Positions 9,488 through 18,224 of a DNA stretch of 64,000 bases are shown piece after piece (within the stretch, counting starts at the first letter, position 1; every line of letters starts with the position of its first letter). Location of the stretch: contig JAIYBT010000015.1 of assembly GCA_027488395.1 (NCBI GenBank), positions 1-64,000 of the forward strand, read 5' to 3'. Both the position numbers and the translations under genes were made by a program. The DNA comes from Methylophilaceae bacterium (lineage in GTDB: Bacteria > Pseudomonadota > Gammaproteobacteria > Burkholderiales > Methylophilaceae). The notes below the pieces were generated by a model. It saw nothing but the letters and a program-made list of their open reading frames with translations. It had not been told where the DNA came from and did no database searches.

Positions 9488-10897
9488 ATGTCTGTTGCAA
9501 ACGTTATGAAAATGGTAAAAGAAAACGATATTAAATTTGTCGATTTTCGTTTTACCGATACCAGAGGTAAAGAGCAGCACGTCACGGTGCCAGTTTCAGC
9601 CTTTGATGAAAGCAAATTTACTGAAGGGCATGCGTTTGACGGTTCATCCATCGCAGGCTGGAAAGGCATTCAAGCTTCTGACATGCAATTAATGCCAGAC
9701 GCAACCACTGCTTACATTGATCCATTCTTTGATGAGCCAACCTTAGTGTTGACCTGTGACGTGGTAGACCCAACCGATGGTAAAGGGTATGACCGTGACC
9801 CACGTAGCTTGGCAAAACGTGCTGAAGCCTACTTAAAATCAAGCGGCTTAGGCGATACCGCTTACTTTGGCCCAGAACCAGAGTTTTTCATTTTTGACAG
9901 TGTTGAGTGGAACGTCAGCATGGGCGGCAGCTCTGTAAAAATCAACTCAGAAGAAGCCGCATGGTCATCTGGTGACAAATTTGAAGGCGGCAACACAGGC
10001 CACCGTCCAGCAGTCAAAGGTGGCTACTTCCCAGTGCCTCCAGTCGATTCATTCCAAGACATCCGTTCACAAATGGTATTGACCTTAGAAGAATTAGGCG
10101 TGCCTGTTGAAGTGCATCACCACGAAGTGGCGACCGCTGGTCAATGTGAAATCGGTACTAAATTCAGCACCTTAGTACAACGTGCTGACTGGACCCAGAT
10201 TTTGAAATACGTGGTGTTAAACACTGCACATGCCTATGGCAAAACCGCCACCTTCATGCCGAAACCAATTGTTGGCGATAACGGTTCTGGTATGCACGTA
10301 CACCAATCTGTTTGGAAAGATGGCAAAAACCTCTTTGCAGGCAATGGTTATGCCGGTTTAAGTGATTTTGCCTTGTACTACATTGGCGGCATTATCAAAC
10401 ATGCGCGTGCGTTAAACGCCATTACCAATCCAGGCACCAACTCATACAAACGTTTGGTACCTGGTTACGAAGCACCAGTAAAATTAGCTTACTCTGCGAA
10501 AAACCGCTCAGCATCGATTCGTATTCCGTTTGTTCACTCAGACAAAGCACGTCGTGTTGAAGCCCGTTTCCCAGATCCAATTGCTAACCCATACTTAGCG
10601 TTCTCTGCTTTATTAATGGCGGGTCTTGATGGCGTACAAAACAAAATTCACCCAGGTGAACCAGCGACTAAAGATTTGTACCACTTGCCACCTGAAGAAG
10701 ATGCATTGGTACCCACTGTATGTGCCTCTTTAGAAGAAGCCTTAGAGCACTTGGACAAAGACCGTGAGTTCTTAACCCGTGGTGGTGTGTTCACTGATGA
10801 CTGGATCGACGCTTACATTGCATTAAAAATGGAAGAAGTCACCAAGTTACGCATGACACCACACCCAGCGGAATTTGGTCTGTATTACAGCTGCTAA
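9488..10897 (+). CDS. glnA: Glutamine synthetase, type I
   Basis: Makes glutamine from glutamate, ammonia and ATP; the central ammonium-assimilation enzyme. The true start is the ATG at 9488, preceded by TGAGGAGAATGTA; the 28 residues the track adds before it have no support. The resulting 469-residue dodecamer-type subunit shows [29 protein letters not shown] and [22 protein letters not shown] contains the tyrosine adenylylated by GlnE in GSI-beta enzymes. Upstream elements point to NtrC/sigma-54 control. A strong terminator follows, so glnA is transcribed separately from ntrBC. Confidence 0.98.
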   Translation: MSVANVMKMVKENDIKFVDFRFTDTRGKEQHVTVPVSAFDESKFTEGHAFDGSSIAGWKGIQASDMQLMPDATTAYIDPFFDEPTLVLTCDVVDPTDGKGYDRDPRSLAKRAEAYLKSSGLGDTAYFGPEPEFFIFDSVEWNVSMGGSSVKINSEEAAWSSGDKFEGGNTGHRPAVKGGYFPVPPVDSFQDIRSQMVLTLEELGVPVEVHHHEVATAGQCEIGTKFSTLVQRADWTQILKYVVLNTAHAYGKTATFMPKPIVGDNGSGMHVHQSVWKDGKNLFAGNGYAGLSDFALYYIGGIIKHARALNAITNPGTNSYKRLVPGYEAPVKLAYSAKNRSASIRIPFVHSDKARRVEARFPDPIANPYLAFSALLMAGLDGVQNKIHPGEPATKDLYHLPPEEDALVPTVCASLEEALEHLDKDREFLTRGGVFTDDWIDAYIALKMEEVTKLRMTPHPAEFGLYYSC

Positions 10898-10931
10898 TAC
10901 CACCGCATCTCATCCATATTGAGAATGCACT

Positions 10932-10964
10932 AAAATAGGGCGACTTCGGTTGCCCTATTTTTTT
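10932..10964 (+). terminator. Rho-independent terminator of glnA
   Basis: The stem AGGGCGAC/GTTGCCCT closes a UUCG tetraloop and is followed by TATTTTTTT, about 35 bases after the glnA stop. Confidence 0.9.
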
Positions 10965-11065
10965 GCACGCACTATTTACTCCCTAAGGCTTTGCATTGAT
11001 GTGACGTCAACGATGCATGCTTAGCAAGCGTTGATAAAATACAACATCTACTCTAAACTATTGCT

Positions 11066-11557
11066 ATGAAAAGACTTTTTATTGTTTTAGCTGTGTCATT
11101 CACCACGCAAATCAGCCATGCGGATATTTATAAATATGTGGATGCAAATGGTGTGGTGACGTATACCAATGTGGTGCCCGACCAAAAACGCAAAGCGCAA
11201 TTGATTATTGCAGGCCCTAAAAATACCCCCGTAGAATCCAGCGCAAAACCTGCCAAACCAGCCACCGCAAATGCATCCCCAAGTGGCTTTCCCAAGGTCG
11301 ATCAACAAACACAACAACAACGTGATAGCAAACGAAAAGACATTCTTAAAACCGAATTAGCCCAAGTAAAACAAGCACTTGAGCTCACGCTGCAACAGTA
11401 CGAAGACGCTAAAAATACGCCAGAAGTGTACCGTAACGCCAAAGGCAATACCTTTAGAAACGTCGCTAAATACGAAGACAAATTACGCCTATTTGAAGCC
11501 GAGATACAAGCGCACGAACGTAACATCGAGCTATTAAATAAAGAGCTCAACCACTAA
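11066..11557 (+). CDS. Secreted DUF4124 protein with coiled coil
   Basis: A Sec signal peptide (MKRLFIVLAVSFTTQISHA) precedes the DUF4124 module DIYKYVDANGVVTYTN, a short N-terminal domain widespread in betaproteobacterial periplasmic proteins. The middle is Pro/Ala/Lys-rich. The C-terminal 85 residues are Gln/Glu/Lys-rich and look like a helix or coiled coil (RKDILKTELAQVKQALEL ... HERNIELLNKELNH). The function is unknown. It sits between glnA and ntrB, a position often seen for this family in betaproteobacteria; a link to nitrogen control is not shown by the sequence. Confidence 0.85.
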   Translation: MKRLFIVLAVSFTTQISHADIYKYVDANGVVTYTNVVPDQKRKAQLIIAGPKNTPVESSAKPAKPATANASPSGFPKVDQQTQQQRDSKRKDILKTELAQVKQALELTLQQYEDAKNTPEVYRNAKGNTFRNVAKYEDKLRLFEAEIQAHERNIELLNKELNH

Positions 11558-11662
11558 ACGCACCATTTTGGGGTTTTTTTCCGCAACCAACGCATAAAAT
11601 GCAATAACTGGCTTAGGTTTTGCTTTAAAACAGGGCATTGATTGCACACTTTTATTAAAGAT

Positions 11663-12760
11663 ATGGTTCAGCGTTCACCCCACGGTTTTAGCGGCTTAGA
11701 GCACATTTCCACCGCGGTTATCTTGCTCAATACGCAGTTAGAAGTGACTTATGCCAACTCGAGTGCAGAGGTTTTATTTGCGCTAAGCTCAAATCAAATC
11801 ACCGGTCTACATATTCACGAAGTATTTACCAACTGTGAAATTTTAAAAATGGCCGTGACCAATGCGATACAAACCCAAAGCCCTTATCGAGAGCATGAAT
11901 TCCTGCTCAGCACTTCGCGCCAACATACCACTGCGGTGACATGTACCGTGACACCCATATCCACGTCATCCAATCAAGTACCAGAAGACATGTTGATTTT
12001 GGAGTTTGTGCAAATGGATCAACAATTACGGATTGCCCGTGAAGAACGGATGTTGATTCAACAACAAGCAAACTCGGAATTACTGCGAAACTTGGCACAT
12101 GAGATTCGTAATCCTCTAGGTGGTCTGCGTGGCGCGGCGCAATTATTAGAGTTTGAATTGCCACAACCCAGCCTTAAGGAATACACACAAGTCATCATCA
12201 AAGAAGCCGATCGCCTGCATAGCTTAATGGATCGCTTATTAGCGCCCCATCGCGTGCCTAAATACGAACCCACCAATATCCATGAGGTACTCGAGCGGGT
12301 GCGGAGTTTATTGTTGGCTGAATCGCCGCATCATATTCGTGTTATCCGCGATTACGACACCAGCTTACCGTTATTAATTGGCGACCGTGAAAAACTGATT
12401 CAAACCGTTTTAAACATTGCGCGTAATGCAGTACAAGCCATGTTGCAACACAAAACAAAAGACGCCAGCATCACGTTTCGCACCCGCGCGGAACGCCAAA
12501 TCACGCTTGCGCGTAAACGCTATCGGGTTGGGATTCATTTAGAAATTATTGATAATGGCCCTGGTATTCCAGCAGATATCAAAGAACGTATTTTTTACCC
12601 CTTGGTTTCGGGCCGTGAAGGCGGTACTGGCTTAGGGCTTGCGTTAGCACAAACTTTTATTACACAACACCACGGCATGATAGATTGTGACTCAGAGCCA
12701 GGCAAAACTGTTTTTCATATTCTGCTACCGATAGAGAGTACGCAGCTTAAATCATTATAA
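11663..12760 (+). CDS. ntrB: Nitrogen regulation sensor histidine kinase NtrB
   Basis: Cytoplasmic kinase/phosphatase that sets phosphorylation of NtrC in response to PII. A PAS domain covers the first 110 residues (ILLNTQLEVTYANSSAEVLF). The dimerisation/phosphoacceptor helix has NLAHEIRNPLGGLRGAAQLL with the target histidine. The ATPase part shows NIARNAVQAM (N box), IIDNGPGIP (G1) and GREGGTGLGLALAQTFI (G2). There are no membrane segments, as usual for NtrB. The track starts at a TTG (11642); the ATG at 11663 is preferred, but the TTG, which has ACAGGG upstream, cannot be excluded. It is followed by ntrC at 19 bases. Confidence 0.95.
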   Translation: MVQRSPHGFSGLEHISTAVILLNTQLEVTYANSSAEVLFALSSNQITGLHIHEVFTNCEILKMAVTNAIQTQSPYREHEFLLSTSRQHTTAVTCTVTPISTSSNQVPEDMLILEFVQMDQQLRIAREERMLIQQQANSELLRNLAHEIRNPLGGLRGAAQLLEFELPQPSLKEYTQVIIKEADRLHSLMDRLLAPHRVPKYEPTNIHEVLERVRSLLLAESPHHIRVIRDYDTSLPLLIGDREKLIQTVLNIARNAVQAMLQHKTKDASITFRTRAERQITLARKRYRVGIHLEIIDNGPGIPADIKERIFYPLVSGREGGTGLGLALAQTFITQHHGMIDCDSEPGKTVFHILLPIESTQLKSL

Positions 12761-12779
12761 AAATTGAAGAGAAGAGACC

Positions 12780-14171
12780 ATGAAACCAATTTGGATTTTA
12801 GACGACGATAAATCTATCCGCTGGGTATTTGAAAAAGCGCTCGCCCGCACCGATTTTGATTTTAAAACCTTTTCATCCCCCGCAGAGGCACTGTCAGCGT
12901 TGCAACGAGAGCAACCCCAAGTCGTGGTCAGTGATATACGCATGCCCAATGGCTCTGGTTTAGACTTTTTATCCGAAATCAAACGGCTTCATCCCGAAAT
13001 TCCCGTCATTATCATGACTGCTTATTCTGATTTAGAAAGCGCAGTCGCCGCCTTTCAAGGCGGTGCGTTTGAATATTTAGCCAAACCGTTTGATGTTGAG
13101 CAAGCTATCGACATTATTAAACGAGCCGTCGATGAAAGTATGCGCCAAGCGGTTGATACGGTTGAAGACAGTGGCCCAACCCCAGAAATTATTGGTCAAG
13201 CCCCTTCCATGCAAGAAGTGTTTCGCGCTATTGGCCGCTTAAGTCGCTCACATTCAACCGTGCTAATCAACGGTGAATCAGGTAGTGGTAAAGAGCTAGT
13301 GGCTAGCGCCTTGCACCGCCACAGCCCGCGCGCTGACAAGCCCTTTATTGCGATCAATACCGCTGCTATCCCTAAAGATTTGTTGGAATCTGAATTATTT
13401 GGCCATGAACGTGGCGCCTTTACTGGCGCGGCAGCTGCAAGACGTGGCCGCTTTGAACAAGCGGACAACGGCACCCTATTTTTAGATGAAATTGGTGATA
13501 TGCCAGCAGACCTGCAAACACGGCTATTGCGCGTGTTATCCGACGGCCAATTTTATCGCGTGGGTGGCCATCAACCGATTAAAGTCAATGTGCGCGTCAT
13601 CGCCGCTACCCACCAAGATTTAGAAGAACGGGTTAAAAATGGCTTGTTCCGAGAGGACTTATTTCACCGCTTAAACGTGATACGGCTGCGTTTGCCGGCC
13701 TTACGTGAGCGCCGTGAGGATATCCCCTTACTTACCAAACATTTTCTCGCCCATAGCGCGCAACAATTGGGGGTAGAACCCAAGCAATTATCACAAGCAG
13801 CCATTAAATATTTAATGTCGGTCAATTGGAGTGGCAACGTCCGTCAATTAGAAAACGTCTGCCATTGGCTTACCGTGATGGCGCCTGGCCAAAACGTTGA
13901 TGTCACCGATTTACCGCCAGAACTCAAGGAAGACAGTAGCAAAGTAAGCGCCAGTGGCTCATGGCAAGAAGCGTTAGGCCAAGAAGTGACCGATGCCTTA
14001 AATCGCGGTGAAACCAATATTTTAGAAGCTAAAACCAAGGATTTTGAACGCATCTTAATAACACGCGCCCTCACCCACACCGATGGCCGTCGCATAGAAG
14101 CGGCTAACCAACTAGGTATGGGTAGAAACACGCTCACACGCAAAATTCAAGAATTAGGGATAGATGATTAA
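12780..14171 (+). CDS. ntrC: Nitrogen regulation response regulator NtrC
   Basis: Sigma-54-dependent activator. The receiver domain (1-120) has WILDDDKS and the phosphoacceptor Asp52 in VVVSDIRMPNGSG. The AAA+ domain has GESGSGKELVA (Walker A), ELFGHERGAFTGAAA with the GAFTGA loop that contacts sigma-54, and GTLFLDEIGDMP (Walker B). The C-terminal Fis-type helix-turn-helix is RRIEAANQLGMGRNTLTRKI. Start ATG has GAAGAGAAGAGACC upstream. Its likely local target is the pair of sites in front of glnA. The 3' end overlaps the convergent DUF6445 gene by 4 bases. Confidence 0.97.
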   Translation: MKPIWILDDDKSIRWVFEKALARTDFDFKTFSSPAEALSALQREQPQVVVSDIRMPNGSGLDFLSEIKRLHPEIPVIIMTAYSDLESAVAAFQGGAFEYLAKPFDVEQAIDIIKRAVDESMRQAVDTVEDSGPTPEIIGQAPSMQEVFRAIGRLSRSHSTVLINGESGSGKELVASALHRHSPRADKPFIAINTAAIPKDLLESELFGHERGAFTGAAAARRGRFEQADNGTLFLDEIGDMPADLQTRLLRVLSDGQFYRVGGHQPIKVNVRVIAATHQDLEERVKNGLFREDLFHRLNVIRLRLPALRERREDIPLLTKHFLAHSAQQLGVEPKQLSQAAIKYLMSVNWSGNVRQLENVCHWLTVMAPGQNVDVTDLPPELKEDSSKVSASGSWQEALGQEVTDALNRGETNILEAKTKDFERILITRALTHTDGRRIEAANQLGMGRNTLTRKIQELGIDD

Positions 14172-14839
14172 AGCGCTTGGTTTTTTACTCTAAGTAGTGG
14201 AAAAGAGCTTTGTTTATTGGCATCAATTTTTTTCACAAAAAACACTTGAGCTAAACGCGCATTTTGCGGCGTATCCCCAAAAAAATCATTGGCGCAATGA
14301 TGGATATCGCCTTCAAATAAAATCAACGAGTTATACACATTGTTCACGCGCACAACCTCATCAAACATGTCGTGATACGAAAAATCGATGGGTGCTTTGT
14401 TTTTAAAGTGCTCGTCGTTTTCTTTAATGATTTTCCAATATAACGCTTCGTCATATTTTGCATTTTTTCTAAAGAGAGAAGTGCCTGCATTGAGCGGGGC
14501 ATCTGGGGTTAAATACAACACCCCTGCAAATACTGTGTTGGCATCTTGGTGTATCAAACCACGGCCATACTCACCTTCAACAATCTGAAAGCTTGTATCA
14601 ATTTGCCAGCGCATTACATCGTGTTCAGGCAAATGAAAAACAGTGATGAGTTTTTTGCATACTTTCTCGTACAAAGATTGACTCAACTCACGCAATTCTT
14701 TGGTGCGGCTGCCAGGAAATACATAATTAATACCTTTAATTTCATGGCAATAGGTATATTTCTGCGCCAGCGCATACTTTCTGATTTCATCAGGATTTTC
14801 ATAAAAATCTGATATCACGGTGACTGGATATAACTTCAT
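14168..14839 (-). CDS. DUF6445-like protein, possible iron/2-oxoglutarate oxygenase fold
   Basis: A 223-residue cytoplasmic protein. The opening VISDFYENPDEIRKYAL followed by PGSRTKEL is the pattern I associate with DUF6445. HQDANTVFAGVLYLTP gives an H-x-D pair on a strand, and a later histidine pair (GDIHHCANDFFG) plus NARLAQVFFV gives a distal His and Arg. This H-x-D...H...R layout resembles prolyl-4-hydroxylase-like Fe(II)/2-oxoglutarate enzymes, but the activity is inference. It is convergent with ntrC (4-base overlap) and transcribed on the same strand as the porin further upstream, from which a terminator separates it. Confidence 0.65.
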   Translation of the reverse strand: MKLYPVTVISDFYENPDEIRKYALAQKYTYCHEIKGINYVFPGSRTKELRELSQSLYEKVCKKLITVFHLPEHDVMRWQIDTSFQIVEGEYGRGLIHQDANTVFAGVLYLTPDAPLNAGTSLFRKNAKYDEALYWKIIKENDEHFKNKAPIDFSYHDMFDEVVRVNNVYNSLILFEGDIHHCANDFFGDTPQNARLAQVFFVKKIDANKQSSFPLLRVKNQAL

Positions 14840-14891
14840 AAGTATCTAATATTGGTTTTTATCGATATGCAGTATAGCAAAATAGGCAATA

Positions 14892-14921
14892 AAAAACGGC
14901 AACCGAAGTTGCCGTTTTTAT
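14892..14921 (-). terminator. Rho-independent terminator of the porin gene
   Basis: Stem AACGGCAAC/GTTGCCGTT with loop CGAA (in minus orientation TTCG), flanked by A runs and T runs so that it can work in both directions. It lies 37 bases after the porin stop. Confidence 0.9.
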
Positions 14922-14957
14922 ATGCTTATAGTTTTAACAGGTTGCCCTGTCTTTCAA

Positions 14958-16214
14958 CTAGAAGAATAAGATTGCACCTAAAGATACTGTTTTTGCTTTA
15001 GCACTTAAAGTTGATGCATTTACGCGATCTAATTCACGCTCTGATTCAGCGTACTCAGCAACCAAGTTCAAATGCTTAGTCAATGGGTGGTAAGCACCAA
15101 CTACCCACATTGAGTCTTTGATTTCGTCAAAAGTATCAACGGTGTTACCGTCAAGCTTTGATTCACCCCATGAAACACCTAGTTTTGTACCAACACCTGG
15201 GATTACATAAGTACCTTGAACATAGTAACCATCTGAGTCACGACGTTTACCAGTTGAGTCAAAACCTTGAGCAAATTGAACTGTTTGACCAATACCGCGA
15301 CCATCGTAGAAGTAACCAGTTAAACCAAAACCAGCAACATTAACAGTTGCACCGATGTCAAATGCTGTTGCACGATCATCTTTACCAACTGTTGTTGAAG
15401 CTGAGCTTTGTAAATCTTCAAATTTCTGAGTAATTGCAGAAACCCAAACTTTACCAGCTACATCACCAGTGAACTCATAAGATGCTTTAGCTTCGTATGC
15501 GCTTTGTGAACCACCGCGTTTGCCAGAGAATGCGTTTGAATCACCGTTTGCAGCTTGTAAGCTTGTTGATGCATCAAATGCTTGAGTTAAACCAGCAGTA
15601 AATTGGAAACCGTTCCAGTTTGGTGAGGTGTAAGCAATTTGTGATTTCCAGTCAGCATAGATAAAACCAGTACCGATACGACCTAAAGTAGTGGTGTTAC
15701 CTGCTAATGAACCAGCGCCTGAACCAACGCCTAATAATGTCATGTCGTTCAAAATCGCATCAGATGCAAAGATACCTAAATCTTTACCTAATTTGAAAGA
15801 ACCCCATGATGCATCACCGAAAGTCAAGAATGCTTGACGATTTTCTTGGTTACCAGTACGGCCATTTGTTGAACCGTTTTGAATACCAGATTGTACTGTT
15901 GAAGCACCTGGGTTGATGCTGATAGTGAAACCAACATCTAAATCGTTTTGACGTGTTTTACCAGATACTGATAAGTAGTTTGGCAACAAACCAGTTGTAA
16001 TGTTGTTTGTTGTATCAGCATTACCATCACCTAAACCTAAAGGCGCTGCACCAGCACCAGTGTCACCACTGAAACGTGTTGATGTGTAGTATGCATTAAC
16101 AATACCACCGATGTCCAAAGTCCAGTCACCGGCTGGAATTACGATACCAGCTTGTGCGCTAGAAGCGGCAGCCAATAATGCTGCAGCAACTGCTACGTTT
16201 AATTTTGTGTTCAT
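14958..16214 (-). CDS. Outer-membrane general porin (Gram-negative porin family)
   Basis: A trimeric beta-barrel channel for small solutes. Starting from the ATG at 16214, which has GGAG six bases upstream, it has a signal peptide (MNTKLNVAVAAALLAAASSAQA) and a mature part of alternating amphipathic strands typical of Neisseria/Burkholderia-type porins. It ends with the aromatic terminus GAILFF recognised by the BAM machine. The track's start at 16226 is a TTG. Codon use is strikingly uniform (TTA, GTT, GCT, ACA rich), consistent with very high expression. A terminator follows. The substrate preference cannot be read from the sequence. Confidence 0.93.
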   Translation of the reverse strand: MNTKLNVAVAAALLAAASSAQAGIVIPAGDWTLDIGGIVNAYYTSTRFSGDTGAGAAPLGLGDGNADTTNNITTGLLPNYLSVSGKTRQNDLDVGFTISINPGASTVQSGIQNGSTNGRTGNQENRQAFLTFGDASWGSFKLGKDLGIFASDAILNDMTLLGVGSGAGSLAGNTTTLGRIGTGFIYADWKSQIAYTSPNWNGFQFTAGLTQAFDASTSLQAANGDSNAFSGKRGGSQSAYEAKASYEFTGDVAGKVWVSAITQKFEDLQSSASTTVGKDDRATAFDIGATVNVAGFGLTGYFYDGRGIGQTVQFAQGFDSTGKRRDSDGYYVQGTYVIPGVGTKLGVSWGESKLDGNTVDTFDEIKDSMWVVGAYHPLTKHLNLVAEYAESERELDRVNASTLSAKAKTVSLGAILFF

Positions 16215-16579
16215 ACGAATCTCCAAAAATGTTGTTTAAACAACTTGTGTAAGGATATTACTTTACGTTAAGTATTAATGACTTAATCGAATTACTTTAA
16301 GAACAATCTCAAAACTATAAGTAGGTTTCAAGAAGGTCACGGCTATTCTTGCAAACTCAGGTGTGATGGTGCAAGTGAATACGTTAAATAGCTGAGTGCT
16401 AGTTTAATTTGTTGTAGATTTGCAACAGATTGAGTGTTTCGCTAGCTTAATAATCGTGGTTTAAGCCAACTTTTACCATTTTATTCTGTGATACCCACAT
16501 TGCGGAGACTGTTAACATATGTTGATTTTTATTTAATCACCTGCAATGATGCAGGCAGTTCATCGCTAGGAGTCGCGAT
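16215..16579. promoter_or_regulatory. Divergent control region between the porin and the GGDEF-like gene
   Basis: 365 bases without an ORF. It holds a perfect 14-base palindrome, GTTGTTTAAACAAC (16231-16244), just upstream of the porin ribosome site, so inside its leader or operator. A short hairpin CCTGCAATGATGCAGG lies near 16541-16556, and AGGAG stands before the GGDEF-like gene. A candidate minus-strand promoter (TTAAAG, 17 bases, TAATAC) is weak. I could not assign a regulator. Confidence 0.4.
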
Positions 16580-17056
16580 ATGGTCAGTGATATTGAACAA
16601 CGTTCACGTTTTTTAGATACTTTAGATTGGTTGCACCATGTGTTGATTCGGCACGCCAATAGCCTAAACATTGCATTGGTGCGGATTGCGTATGGCACGG
16701 ATAACCGGTTGGGGGAAACCTATGGTGCACCCGAAGCCCTGCGCCAATTAGCAGAGCTGACGTATGATTTAAAAAAATCGTTTCGCAGTTCTGATTTGGT
16801 TGGTCGAGATGGTACCGATTTTTGGATTATTTTTCCGTACACGCCTTTTTCGGACAATGTGCATGAAAAGCTCAAGGCTGTGTTGCAGAAATCCACGCAC
16901 GACAATTTAAATATTGTTGACCGTGAAATTGCCATTTTTGAACTGCCTGGCATTTATGAGGATAAGCATATCGCTGTCAACGATAGCGTGGAGTTGATTC
17001 ATTATTTAAAAACGCATCAAAGCACGTTAGCCAGCCACGTGTTTAAAATCACTTAA
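16580..17056 (+). CDS. Degenerate GGDEF-domain protein
   Basis: A 158-residue cytoplasmic protein. The central segment SFRSSDLVGRDGTDFWIIFPYT aligns with the GGDEF signature region (R-x-S-D-x-x-x-R-x-G-G-D-E-F). The catalytic GGDEF is replaced by RDGTDF, so diguanylate cyclase activity is unlikely. The preceding helix pair (LDWLHHVLIRHANSLNIALVRI) also fits the start of such a domain. It may be a c-di-GMP or GTP binder, or a scaffold. A clear ribosome site, CTAGGAGTCGCG, precedes the ATG. The neighbours are the porin (divergent) and mutY (convergent). Confidence 0.7.
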   Translation: MVSDIEQRSRFLDTLDWLHHVLIRHANSLNIALVRIAYGTDNRLGETYGAPEALRQLAELTYDLKKSFRSSDLVGRDGTDFWIIFPYTPFSDNVHEKLKAVLQKSTHDNLNIVDREIAIFELPGIYEDKHIAVNDSVELIHYLKTHQSTLASHVFKIT

Positions 17057-17099
17057 TATTTATACCTATATATATGCCGCACACATGCAATTACTATAC

Positions 17100-18137
17100 T
17101 TAGTGTTTCATCAGTGTTTTTAACAAGGTGCGGACTGGGGTCGGAATCGCAGCTTCTATCGCTTCTTCGATTGCAATCCATTGATACTGTGGTGGCAGAC
17201 CATTTGGCTTGCTAAGCACGGTGAGCGGTTGTGGCGTAATGGCGAGTTTAAAATGCGTAAAGCTGTGCCATAACACGGGTAAGGTCTCTTGCGGTTCGGT
17301 CGTTAAATCAAGCACTGATTGTGCAAACTCGGTTGCAATGGCATTGACAGGCGCCTCAGGAAAACTCCATAACCCACCCCAAATGCCTTGACTCGGGCGT
17401 TTTTCAAGCAACACCCTGTGACCTGCCATCACCATTAACATCATCACCGATTTTTCAGGCAATGCCTTGCGTGGTTTAGGCGTGGGCAATTGTGCAACTT
17501 GTTGCGTTTGCCACGCACGACATTCCGATTGCATGGGACACCGCACACACGCTGGACGACTGCGCGTACACAGGGTGGCGCCAAAATCCATCAGGCCTTG
17601 TACATAACTTGGCAAATGCGTGTTGGGTAATAATGATTCTGCCAGCGTCCACAGTTGCTTTTCAATCTGTGGCAAACCAGGCCAACCTTCAATGCCATAA
17701 AGTCGGGCCAACACACGTTTCACATTGCCATCTAAAATCGTTTCGTGTCGATCAAATGCAAACACGGCAATGGCTGCAGCCGTGGAACGGCCTATGCCTT
17801 TGAGCGTTTGCAAGGTGGTGATATCGTGTGGGAAATCACCATTGAAGGTTTCAACGATGGTGCGCGCGGCGTGGTGCAAATTGCGTGCACGCGAGTAATA
17901 GCCCAAGCCACTCCAATGTTGCAATACGTCATCCACGCTTGCTTGCGCCAAAGCTTGCACGGTGGGAAAGCGCGCCATAAAACGGCCGTAATAGCCAATC
18001 ACGGCGCTGACTTGGGTTTGTTGCAACATGATTTCGGATACCCAAATCGCGTATGGGTCACGTGTTTGTTGCCAAGGCAGATCATGTCGTCCGTATTGCT
18101 GTTGCCACGCAATCAGCTTTTGTGCAAATGTACTCAT
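17100..18137 (-). CDS. mutY: A/G-specific adenine DNA glycosylase
   Basis: Removes adenine mispaired with 8-oxoguanine. The catalytic Glu35 is in VSEIMLQQTQV, and the helix-hairpin-helix is LKGIGRSTAAAI with Asp136 in ILDGNVKRV. The 4Fe-4S loop has cysteines 190, 197, 200 and 206 in the MutY spacing C-x6-C-x2-C-x5-C. The C-terminal third is the NUDIX-like 8-oxoG recognition domain (LLEKRPSQGIWGGLWSFPE). Length 345 aa is normal. It follows asmA on the same strand with an 87-base gap. Confidence 0.97.
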   Translation of the reverse strand: MSTFAQKLIAWQQQYGRHDLPWQQTRDPYAIWVSEIMLQQTQVSAVIGYYGRFMARFPTVQALAQASVDDVLQHWSGLGYYSRARNLHHAARTIVETFNGDFPHDITTLQTLKGIGRSTAAAIAVFAFDRHETILDGNVKRVLARLYGIEGWPGLPQIEKQLWTLAESLLPNTHLPSYVQGLMDFGATLCTRSRPACVRCPMQSECRAWQTQQVAQLPTPKPRKALPEKSVMMLMVMAGHRVLLEKRPSQGIWGGLWSFPEAPVNAIATEFAQSVLDLTTEPQETLPVLWHSFTHFKLAITPQPLTVLSKPNGLPPQYQWIAIEEAIEAAIPTPVRTLLKTLMKH

Positions 18138-18224
18138 GTCACGATGTGCTGATGACAGCCCATCTCCCGCTTAAAACCATCCAACGCAATCTGGTTTTTA
18201 ATAAATTTGAAAGCAAGCACTCAA

